From assembly GCA_946183175.1 (NCBI GenBank), contig CAMHBH010000066.1, positions 1-11,525 of the forward strand: 11,525 nt of DNA, read 5' to 3'. Of the stretch, positions 6,201 through 11,525 are shown piece by piece. Numbering within the stretch: the stretch's first letter is position 1; every line of letters begins with the position of its first letter. The notes under the pieces were generated by a model. It saw nothing but the letters and a program-made list of their open reading frames with translations, did not search any database and was not told the DNA's origin. The position numbers and the translations under genes are program-made. The stretch is from an uncultured Oscillibacter sp. Lineage in GTDB: Bacteria > Bacillota > Clostridia > Oscillospirales > Oscillospiraceae.

Positions 6201-7529
6201 ATGGAGAATCAGAACTATGCGGAGGCAGTCCATAACGCGTATACGCAATGCGTGGAAGCGCTGGAGCGGAACAAGGCTCAGTTTCTGGGCAATCCCGAAA
6301 AGGACTTTTCAAGGGAAAGAAAAATCACGTTCTCATCCTGTGTCCGCTTTTGCGTGGAAGCGGGAGGCGGAGCGTTGCAAAACGAACTGCTCAAATTTTT
6401 TTCATTTGACCAAATGACGCCCACAAAATCCGCGTTTTGCCAGCAAAGAGGCAAGATTTCCTCCGAAGCGTTCGCGTGTCTGTTTCATGCCTTTACAGAC
6501 CGTCTGGAGCGCATGGAGGGCGCAAAAACGCGCAAAGGCTATCGGATTCTGGCCTCGGACGGCTCGGCGCTCAATCTGCCTTACAATCCTTCCGATAAGG
6601 AGACGTTTCACGAAAACGGCGAAAAGAAGGGTTACAATCAAATCCATCTCAACGCGCTTTATGACCTGTCGAGCGGCTGTTACGCCGACTGTGCGCTGGC
6701 GCCGGAAGGAAAGGTTCATGAACGGGCCGCGCTTCAGGAAATGCTGGCGCGTCTGCCGGATACGATGAAGGCGATTTTGCTCATGGACAGAGGCTTTGAA
6801 GGCTATAACGTTCTGGCCAGCCTCTTGCTTTCCGGTCAGAAATTTGTCCAGCGGCTGAAAGACGTCAACAGTAACGGGATTCTTTCATCGTGGAATCTCC
6901 CGGACGACCGGGAATTTGATATGGAAATTCAAACGGTTCTGACCACACGCCATACGCGTGAAATCATAGAGGACAGAGAAACGTATACGGTTCTCTCGTC
7001 CCGTACCGTTTTCCATTTCCTTGACGAAAATCACCCGTTTTTTCCCATGAAACTCCGCATTCTCCGTATGGAAATTGCCCCCGGCGTCTTTGAATGCGTC
7101 GCCACGAATCTCAGCGCCGACGAGTTTTCCCTGAAGGAAATCAAGGAACTTTATCATATGCGCTGGGGAGAGGAAACCTCTTTCCGTGATTTGAAATATA
7201 CGCTCGACCTGCTTCATTTCCACGCCAAAAAGCGCCAATATGTGGAACAGGAGATTTACGCCGGACTTGTCCGCTTCAATTTTTGCGGGGCGATTGCCAA
7301 TCATGCGAACCCTCCCGCGCCCCGTAAAAACAAAGAGCGAAAATACGATTATAAAATCTGTTTTCTCGCCGCTGCGTCCATTTGTCTGGAATACATGAAA
7401 CGCGCCCCGGATTCCATGAATCCCTGCCTTTTGATAACCCGATTTCTGACGGCAATCCGACCAGAGCGTTCCTTTCCCCGCAACATAAAATCTCAGTCAG
7501 CCAAATCCTTCTTATATCGTCCCGCATAG
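6201..7529 (+). CDS. IS4-family DDE transposase
   Basis: This intact 442-aa cut-and-paste transposase has the three catalytic acids in family context: Asp120 in LASDGSALNLP, Asp196 in LLMDRGFEGY, and Glu325. The last lies in the IS4 signature Y-(2)-R-(3)-E-(6)-K, seen as Y318, R321, E325 and K332 (YHMRWGEETSFRDLKYTLDL). The N-terminal ~100 residues are charged and probably bind the inverted repeats. The C-terminal region is rich in basic residues (PAPRKNKERKYDYK). The ATG at 6201 has AGGAG with an 8-nt spacer. There is no frameshift or internal stop, so the protein could be active. It is transcribed away from the prophage and toward the hsdR remnant. Confidence 0.95.
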   Translation: MENQNYAEAVHNAYTQCVEALERNKAQFLGNPEKDFSRERKITFSSCVRFCVEAGGGALQNELLKFFSFDQMTPTKSAFCQQRGKISSEAFACLFHAFTDRLERMEGAKTRKGYRILASDGSALNLPYNPSDKETFHENGEKKGYNQIHLNALYDLSSGCYADCALAPEGKVHERAALQEMLARLPDTMKAILLMDRGFEGYNVLASLLLSGQKFVQRLKDVNSNGILSSWNLPDDREFDMEIQTVLTTRHTREIIEDRETYTVLSSRTVFHFLDENHPFFPMKLRILRMEIAPGVFECVATNLSADEFSLKEIKELYHMRWGEETSFRDLKYTLDLLHFHAKKRQYVEQEIYAGLVRFNFCGAIANHANPPAPRKNKERKYDYKICFLAAASICLEYMKRAPDSMNPCLLITRFLTAIRPERSFPRNIKSQSAKSFLYRPA

Positions 7530-7564
7530 TCCAATCATAATTTGGGCTTATTCAACTGCGCCCT

Positions 7565-7582
7565 CTTAACTAAACGACATTG
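7565..7582 (-). repeat. Right terminal inverted repeat of the IS4-family element
   Basis: It pairs with 6060-6077 at 16 of 18 positions. It contributes the in-frame TAA (7571-7573) that closes the hsdR remnant upstream, so no native hsdR start is left. Confidence 0.85.
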
Positions 7583-7936
7583 ATACAGGAACTGCTCAAT
7601 CTGGCGCGGCAGATTCAGACGGCGACGGAAGAAGGAAAACAACTGGGACTTACCGCCGACGAACTGGCGTTCTATGACGCGCTGACTAAGCCGAGAGCTA
7701 TTAAGGACTTTTACGAAAATGAGGAGCTTATCGCCATCACGAAAGAGCTTGCCGACGCCCTGCGCCGGAACCGGACGATAGACTGGCAAAAACGGGATTC
7801 CGCGAGGGCGAAGATGCGGATGCTGATTAAGAAGCTCCTGAAAAAGCACAAGTATCCGCCGGAGGGAATGGAGGACGCTGTGCAGACCGTCATGACGCAG
7901 TGCGAATTGTGGGCTGATAATTCCGAAATGGAGTAA
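7583..7936 (+). pseudogene. hsdR: C-terminal remnant of type I restriction endonuclease subunit HsdR
   Basis: Type I restriction R subunits are about 1000 aa and carry nuclease and helicase motor domains. Only the last ~117 residues survive here. The sequence matches my knowledge of the HsdR C-terminal (DUF3387-type) region: LLNLARQIQTATEEGKQLGL, TADELAFYDAL, ITKELADALRRN, TIDWQKRDSARAKMRMLIK, KLLKKHKYPPEGMEDAV. That helical domain contacts the methylase part of the complex. The reading frame is cut by the IS right end, where an in-frame TAA stands ten bases before the junction. The only possible start is a TTG in the IS repeat with no ribosome binding site. The motor and nuclease domains are absent, so the fragment cannot restrict DNA. 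The palindrome at 7940-7973 follows the stop. Confidence 0.85.
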
Positions 7937-7939
7937 AGC

Positions 7940-7973
7940 GGGACGCCATGCGTTTGATTGCGCACGGCGTCCT
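7940..7973. terminator. Repeated palindrome, probably bidirectional terminator between hsdR and the SLH gene
   Basis: The arms GGGACGCCATGCG and CGCACGGCGTCC enclose an 8-base loop. On the plus strand one pair is A-C. On the minus strand it becomes G-U, so pairing is slightly better for RNA from the SLH gene. The plus-strand exit (TGTTCTCTTTATTT) is more U-rich than the minus-strand exit. A close copy lies at 11254-11287 in inverted orientation. Confidence 0.7.
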
Positions 7974-7997
7974 GTTCTCTTTATTTACGCGCTTCGT

Positions 7998-9119
7998 TCA
8001 AGTTTCCGTCCCGAAATGATATTGCGTATAGGCCGAAAGCGCCGCCTGATAATTGTCCGGCGTAATGTTACGGCTTTGGGCTGTTCCGTTGTTCAGGGAC
8101 TTGGCAAGGTCGGACAAAGACCCGCAAAGTTCCCGGATTCTGTCGGCTCGTGCGCTTGCGGTAGCCCCGTCTTCCGTTTCCGCGATTTCCGTGCATACGC
8201 CGTCTTTCACGGTAATTCTTGCGATACTGCCGGACGCGCCAACCTGATTTTCCGGCAGATTGTCGGCGTTCTTTACGTCCAGTCTGTAATAGTAGAACCG
8301 CAGAAAGTCGCACACATAACTTTTCGCGCCGTTTCCGGCGTCATAGGAGCCGTACACCGCGAGAGAGGGCAAAAGCAAATCGCCGTCAATCGCTTCCGGA
8401 CACAGACGCTTGGCCACGGCGGTATACAATGCGGCGTCCTCTCCTTTCAGGCCGAATGTCTCCCCGGTCGGAATCGGGAAATCCGTCGCGGCGTCCGCGC
8501 CGCTTTTGGTGCTGTCCGGCGTCATCGCCTTGTAGAGATAGTACACAATGTCAGAGCGGGGACAGGGATTTTCCGGGGAAACGTCCGTCACGTTCAGAAG
8601 TCTTTGATTATCCGCCCAGCGGAAAGCGGGCGTCCAATAGCCTTGCGGCAGACGGTAATCGGCAAGTTCGCTGTACGGCGCGCCCGGCTTTCCTTGCGAA
8701 CGCCACAGAAATGTAAGGACATGGGCGCGGGTGCAGACGTTTCCCGGAGAAAACGTGGTCTTGGACGTGCCGGAGGTGATTTCGTTCTCGTAAGCCCAGA
8801 GAATTGCCTTGTAGAAGGGGCTGTCCGCTTTCACATCCGTGAACGGGTTCTTCTTGATGTTCGGTTCCGGCTTGTCGGCGGCCCGCCACAGGAATGTGGC
8901 AACCTGTCCGCGAGTGCACGAGGCGTCCGGCTCGAATGTCGTCGCGGACGTGCCTTTGGTAATGTCGCGCAGGAACGCCCATTCCACGGCGGGGTAGTAA
9001 TAGGCGTCCTCGGAGATGTCTTTGAACGTCGGCTTTGTCCCCGCGAACGCGGGAATCATAAGCGCCAGCGACATGGTCAGAGACATGAGCGCGGCGGTCG
9101 CTTGTCGTATCCGTTTCAT
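7998..9119 (-). CDS. Exported S-layer homology (SLH) domain protein
   Basis: This 373-aa secreted protein is expected to attach to the cell wall through SLH domains, which bind pyruvylated secondary wall polymers. A signal peptide covers residues 1-26 (basic MKRIRQ, hydrophobic core, AFA cleavage site). Two clear SLH repeats follow at about 32-80 and 92-140 (FKDISEDAYYYPAVEWAF ... FEPDASCTRGQVATFLWRA, and FTDVKADSPFYKAILWAYE ... FSPGNVCTRAHVLTFLWR). A more degenerate third lies at about 149-198 (YWTPAFRWADNQRLLN ... PCPRSDIVYYLYKA). The remaining ~170 residues are not recognised. They contain a tyrosine-rich segment (CDFLRFYYYRLDV) and no membrane anchor. The ATG at 9119 has AAGGA 10 nt upstream, and a good promoter lies at 9237-9265. 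Confidence 0.92.
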   Translation of the reverse strand: MKRIRQATAALMSLTMSLALMIPAFAGTKPTFKDISEDAYYYPAVEWAFLRDITKGTSATTFEPDASCTRGQVATFLWRAADKPEPNIKKNPFTDVKADSPFYKAILWAYENEITSGTSKTTFSPGNVCTRAHVLTFLWRSQGKPGAPYSELADYRLPQGYWTPAFRWADNQRLLNVTDVSPENPCPRSDIVYYLYKAMTPDSTKSGADAATDFPIPTGETFGLKGEDAALYTAVAKRLCPEAIDGDLLLPSLAVYGSYDAGNGAKSYVCDFLRFYYYRLDVKNADNLPENQVGASGSIARITVKDGVCTEIAETEDGATASARADRIRELCGSLSDLAKSLNNGTAQSRNITPDNYQAALSAYTQYHFGTET

Positions 9120-9236
9120 TTGTCACGGTTCCTTTCTTGTGAGAGTTAAGATGAACGCGCCGACAAGAGGGGGCTGTCAGCGTACCGCGAACAGCGTCAG
9201 CGCGTCTTGGAATAGAAAGCCGCCTCCTTTCGGCTC

Positions 9237-9265
9237 TCTATACACTGAAACGAAGAAAGCGTCAA
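9237..9265 (-). promoter_or_regulatory. Promoter of the SLH gene
   Basis: On the minus strand, TTGACG (9260-9265) and TATAGA (9237-9242) are spaced by 17 bases, a good housekeeping-sigma match. The start would be near 9230, leaving an untranslated leader of about 110 nt. No ECF-type promoter was recognised in the interval 9120-9340, which otherwise holds only the leader and A/T-rich sequence. Confidence 0.65.
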
Positions 9266-9343
9266 AAAGCAGACACTAAAATCTGGAAAATTTTTAATTT
9301 GTAGGATTGCACAAAAACGCTGTTAATTTATGGCAATACGACA

Positions 9344-9384
9344 AAAAAGATTGCTCCCTGTCCGCGCAAGGGAACAATCTTTTT
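9344..9384 (-). terminator. Terminator after the anti-sigma gene
   Basis: A 16-bp stem (AAAAAGATTGTTCCCT with AGGGAGCAATCTTTTT on the minus strand) encloses a 9-nt loop and ends in a run of six Ts. One pair is T-G on the minus strand but a C-A mismatch on the plus strand, so it serves the minus-strand gene that ends 12 nt earlier. Confidence 0.88.
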
Positions 9385-9395
9385 ACATGATAAAA

Positions 9396-10490
9396 TCAGT
9401 CCGGCGTTTCCACCAAAGCGACGCTTTCCGCCATGCGTACAAGCTCCTCTTTGGAAAGTCCGCCCTCCAGACGGAAGAAAATCCCCAAATCTTCCTCCGC
9501 CCAAATCAGCAGATTGTACGGCGTATCCGCGTTAGACGGATAAAAATCGGCGGTATGTCCCCAAATCGTCACAGTCTCCACGGAATCCCGGCTTCTGTCG
9601 ACAAGATACCCGTATTCCTGACTGGCTCGCATGAAAGAGTAAGTCAGTTGCACGCGAGAGCGCGTGTCGGCGTTCCAGTAAGGACGCGCACAGTAGTTGC
9701 GGCCTTGCGTGATGTCCTTTGCAACAAATCCGGCTGGAATCCACGCGGGGGCGTATTCCGGCAAATCCGGCGTTTCCTCCACGGTAACGCTTTTCGCAAT
9801 CCGCAACATCGTTTTGCGGTCAAGGGCGCTGTGGATTTCCATTTGAATCCCGGATTTTTTGTCAACCCAGTGCAACGCGCCGCCCGTGCCGTCGCTGTCC
9901 GAAATATATTCCCCGACGTTTCCGCGAATCCTGACGCGCTGGACGTTTTCTTCTTGAACGCCGTAATAAAATGGCGGCGGGGCTTCCTCATCGTAAAACG
10001 CCCATGAAAAGAAAATTCCTTCCGCTATTCCCTTCTTAACAAAATAATGGATTTTACCATTATCATAATAATCATGCTGCTGGTCGTCGTACCCCTCCGG
10101 CAACCATCCGATAACACAGCGCGTATCGCGGAAAACGGAATAGCCGGGCAGTTCCTTTCCCGTCCCGGTGACGAAAAAACGGTACGCAAATCCGTTGCCG
10201 CTCAACTCCCGCGCCCATTTTACAAGCGCGTCCCTCGCTTGGGCGTCAACCGCGAGCCACGCCCCGACGCTCAACAACGCCGCCAGCGCAATCATCGCCG
10301 CCCGCCGCGCAATCGAACGCATACGCCGACGCCGCCTGTCTTTCAAAAGCAGGGCGTCCATTTTCGCCAGAAATCTTTCCGAAAACTCATGCTCAATCCC
10401 GTCCGGCTCCGGCAGGGACTTCAGCATGGAATCGCTGACCGCTATTGCCGCCGCTTGCAAGTCGGCTTCCGTAAACGGGAATTGATTCAT
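9396..10490 (-). CDS. Putative membrane anti-sigma factor with two DUF4367-like repeats
   Basis: This single-pass membrane protein of 364 aa is probably the partner that holds the adjacent ECF sigma factor inactive. Residues 1-55 form a charged, helical cytoplasmic part without the usual HxxxCxxC zinc motif. RRRRRMRSIARR marks the positive-inside boundary, and one transmembrane helix spans about 62-82. The extracytoplasmic part ends in two related DUF4367-like units: GGALHWVDKKSGIQMEI ... LRIAKSVTVEETPD (about 203-242) and NLLIWAEEDLGIFFRLEG ... VRMAESVALVETPD (about 326-364). The ATG at 10490 overlaps the sigma stop as ATGA and has GGGGG 7 nt before it. The longer frame to 10544 is not favoured. 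Pairing with sigma is inferred from coupling and topology. Confidence 0.8.
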   Translation of the reverse strand: MNQFPFTEADLQAAAIAVSDSMLKSLPEPDGIEHEFSERFLAKMDALLLKDRRRRRMRSIARRAAMIALAALLSVGAWLAVDAQARDALVKWARELSGNGFAYRFFVTGTGKELPGYSVFRDTRCVIGWLPEGYDDQQHDYYDNGKIHYFVKKGIAEGIFFSWAFYDEEAPPPFYYGVQEENVQRVRIRGNVGEYISDSDGTGGALHWVDKKSGIQMEIHSALDRKTMLRIAKSVTVEETPDLPEYAPAWIPAGFVAKDITQGRNYCARPYWNADTRSRVQLTYSFMRASQEYGYLVDRSRDSVETVTIWGHTADFYPSNADTPYNLLIWAEEDLGIFFRLEGGLSKEELVRMAESVALVETPD

Positions 10491-11008
10491 GTAAAGTCCC
10501 CCTTTCCGCTCAAATTTTCCCGTAGCGCCTCTTTCGCCCGCCACAAAAGCCGCTGGACGGAACCCGCTTTGATGTTCAGCATTTTTCCCAACTCCGCGTT
10601 ACTGTAACCGTTCCGATAGCGCAACAGCAGTATTTCGCGGTATCGCGCCGGCAGTCGCGCCATAGCCGCCGCCAGTTCCGACACCTCCGGCGGCGGGACT
10701 TCCAATCCCGGCGCCGTCTCGTCGTCGTCCAGCGCCACGACTTTTTGTCGGCTCCGCAGAATGTCAAGCGCTTTCCGCTCCGCAATCGTCACGACATAAC
10801 AGCGCGTCTCCGGGGACGCCGGGTCGCCTACCTTATGCAGATTCTCAATCACGGACACGAACGCCTGATGTACGGCGTCCTCGGCGTCCGCGTCGTTGTG
10901 GAGAATCTGCGCCGCCACATGAAACATCAGTTTCCGGTAGCGGTAATAAATCCGCTCGAATTTGCTCTTGTCCTCCCCGCTCTCAATGGCTTGGAGATAA
11001 ACCAACAT
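10487..11008 (-). CDS. ECF-type RNA polymerase sigma factor (sigma-70 family)
   Basis: This transcription initiation factor of 173 aa directs RNA polymerase to a small regulon. Region 2 covers about residues 13-85 (FERIYYRYRKLMFHVAAQIL, DADAEDAVHQAFVSV, then CYVVTIAERKALDILRSR). An acidic linker (DDDETAPGLEVPPPEV) joins it to region 4 at about 110-165 (MARLPARYREILLLRYRNGY, then SNAELGKMLNIKAGSVQRLL), which contains the helix-turn-helix for the -35 element. The ATG at 11008 has AGGAGG about 10 nt upstream. It shares an ATGA overlap with the downstream putative anti-sigma gene, so the two should be made in fixed proportion. A promoter and short leader frames lie upstream. The regulon is not identifiable here. 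Confidence 0.93.
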   Translation of the reverse strand: MLVYLQAIESGEDKSKFERIYYRYRKLMFHVAAQILHNDADAEDAVHQAFVSVIENLHKVGDPASPETRCYVVTIAERKALDILRSRQKVVALDDDETAPGLEVPPPEVSELAAAMARLPARYREILLLRYRNGYSNAELGKMLNIKAGSVQRLLWRAKEALRENLSGKGDFT

Positions 11009-11156
11009 CCCGGAGACGCCTCCTGTCTTTGCCGAATGCTACCTTGTCCGCGCCGCTGTTCAGCGCCGCTTGAATGGCTTCGCCGACAGCCGCCGCGTAA
11101 ACCTCCGAACCATGTTCATCCCTCCTATTTTGTGAACGGCGCGGAATGGCAGTCAT
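10983..11156 (-). CDS. Possible 57-aa leader peptide overlapping the sigma factor start
   Basis: An open frame starts at an ATG (11156) with AAGGAG 6 nt upstream, about 48 nt after the predicted transcription start. It encodes 57 residues, basic at the start (MTAIPRRSQNRRDEHG) with a helix-like middle (EVYAAAVGEAIQAAL) and a basic end (GKDRRRLRDVG). It ends 26 nt inside the sigma gene in another frame, suggesting translational coupling. I do not recognise the product. A second nested frame of 17 codons (11113 to 11060) has AGGAGG 7 nt before its ATG and would give a strongly basic peptide (MVRRFTRRLSAKPFKRR). At most one of the two is likely to matter, and neither may be real. Confidence 0.4.
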   Translation of the reverse strand: MTAIPRRSQNRRDEHGSEVYAAAVGEAIQAALNSGADKVAFGKDRRRLRDVGLSPSH

Positions 11157-11210
11157 GCCTCTCTCCTTGGAAACTGACCGCGCTTTTGCCAGTATAAGTT
11201 ATGTAAGCTG

Positions 11211-11238
11211 ATTATAACAGTAAAACAAAGAATTGCAA
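11211..11238 (-). promoter_or_regulatory. Promoter of the sigma/anti-sigma operon
   Basis: On the minus strand, TTGCAA (11233-11238) and a consensus TATAAT (11211-11216) are spaced by 16 bases, with TGT before the -10 giving an extended element. This is a housekeeping-type promoter, so basal transcription of the sigma operon need not depend on the ECF sigma itself. Confidence 0.7.
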
Positions 11239-11247
11239 GACCTTTAC

Positions 11248-11287
11248 AAAAAAGGGACGCCATGCGTAATCAAACGCACGGCGTCCC
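11248..11287 (-). terminator. Terminator after the VWA gene, second copy of the repeated palindrome
   Basis: On the minus strand GGGACGCCGTGCG pairs with CGCATGGCGTCCC (13 bp, one G-U) around the loop TTTGATTA, followed by six Ts (11248-11253). It lies about 10 nt past the stop of the VWA gene. It is nearly identical to the palindrome at 7940-7973. Confidence 0.9.
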
Positions 11288-11297
11288 GCTATCTTAA

Positions 11298-11525
11298 TTA
11301 TACTCGCTGGTTGACCAGTTCCTGTACGATTTCATCTCCCATCAGTTCCGACGTGCGGTAGATATTCCGGCAGAAGGTCTTCAGGCTGAAGTCCATGCCA
11401 GGGGAGTTGGCGTCCAGCAGGATTCCCGTGACGGTAAAGCCCAGCGCGGTTTGCTTTTCGCAAAGCTCCCGCGCATACGCTTCGTTCAGGTCACATTGTC
11501 CGTCCGTGATGAACACAACGTCCGC
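11298..11525 (-). CDS. VWA-domain protein, C-terminal end (cut by window edge)
   Basis: The last ~75 residues of a von Willebrand factor A-type protein are visible, open to the window edge. ADVVFITDGQCDL is the characteristic VWA strand with the TDG motif. It is followed by an alternating helix/strand pattern (ARELCEKQTALGFTVTGILL) and a final segment typical of the domain end (FCRNIYRTSELMGDEIVQEL). Stand-alone bacterial VWA proteins of this type often work with a MoxR-like AAA ATPase, but the upstream gene is outside the window. The apparent GTG start at 11516 is internal to the domain and not the real start. The repeated palindrome terminator follows. Confidence 0.8.
   Translation of the reverse strand, partial: ADVVFITDGQCDLNEAYARELCEKQTALGFTVTGILLDANSPGMDFSLKTFCRNIYRTSELMGDEIVQELVNQRV

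Larger units (their letters stand above)
6060..7582 (+). mobile_element. IS4-family insertion sequence, about 1.52 kb, complete
   Basis: The element is bounded by 18-bp imperfect inverted repeats. The left end reads CAATGTCATTTAGTTAGG (6060-6077). The right end, read inward from 7582 to 7565, reads CAATGTCGTTTAGTTAAG, giving 16 of 18 matches. Between them lie a 12-bp hairpin, a promoter, one intact transposase gene and a short non-coding right end (7530-7564). The flanks, ATACCGG on the left and ATACAGG on the right, match at 6 of 7 positions but are not an exact target duplication. The left flank is inside a prophage gene on the minus strand and the right flank is inside hsdR on the plus strand. 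The exact outer base is uncertain by one nucleotide. Confidence 0.9.

Noticed and set aside
6053..7589. Flanking heptamers ATACCGG / ATACAGG as a target-site duplication of a simple insertion
   Set aside because: They differ at one position, and the two flanking genes cannot be halves of one interrupted sequence. Similar site preference at two separate insertions is the better reading.
8016..9149. 377-codon open frame on the plus strand opposite the SLH gene
   Set aside because: It is slightly longer than the SLH gene but arginine-rich with no recognisable domain. The minus strand has a signal peptide, SLH motifs, a ribosome site and a promoter.
9216..9237. 7-bp hairpin with AAAGGAGG in its loop, upstream of the SLH gene
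   Set aside because: Its 5' arm overlaps the predicted -10 element, so the hairpin would not be complete in the transcript, and no start codon follows the purine stretch.
11157..11240. ECF-type autoregulatory promoter before the sigma gene
   Set aside because: No convincing GAAC/CGT-type pair was found; the TTGCAA/TATAAT promoter explains the region.

Overview
The window looks like the chromosome of a monoderm Bacillota, most likely of the Clostridia/Oscillospiraceae type. The signs are AGGAGG-type ribosome binding sites, a tandem large-serine-recombinase module of the kind found in clostridial phages, an S-layer-homology (SLH) protein, and an ECF sigma factor paired with a DUF4367-like membrane partner. 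All identifications come from reading motifs; no database search was possible.

Region A (1-6059, all minus strand) is the end of a prophage. In the direction of transcription it holds a 5'-truncated tail/surface protein with Ig-like repeats, a hairpin, a holin, a CHAP/peptidoglycan-binding endolysin, a strong UUCG-capped terminator, and a four-gene recombination operon. That operon runs from a helix-turn-helix/zinc-finger protein through a small SHOCT-like protein and a 552-aa serine recombinase to a second serine recombinase that leaves the window. All three junctions inside the operon are overlaps.

Region B (6060-7582) is a complete IS4-family insertion sequence on the plus strand. It has 18-bp imperfect inverted repeats, its own extended -10 promoter, and an intact 442-aa transposase with D120, D196 and E325. 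It separates two genes that have both lost their 5' parts: the prophage tail gene on the left and the last ~117 codons of a type I restriction subunit (hsdR) on the right. These two remnants cannot have been neighbours in an intact gene order, and there is no exact target duplication. The element therefore marks a rearrangement breakpoint.

Region C (7583-11525) is ordinary chromosome after the hsdR remnant. On the minus strand, in transcription order, it holds the C-terminal end of a VWA-domain protein, a repeated terminator palindrome, a promoter and short leader reading frames, an ECF sigma factor, its overlapping putative anti-sigma partner (one membrane helix and two DUF4367-like repeats), a terminator, and an SLH-domain exported protein with its own promoter. 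A nearly identical palindrome lies between hsdR and the SLH gene. The sigma/anti-sigma pair probably forms an envelope-sensing switch. Whether it controls the SLH gene is not visible in the sequence.

No tRNA, rRNA or CRISPR array was seen. No gene-free stretch exceeds about 300 bases.
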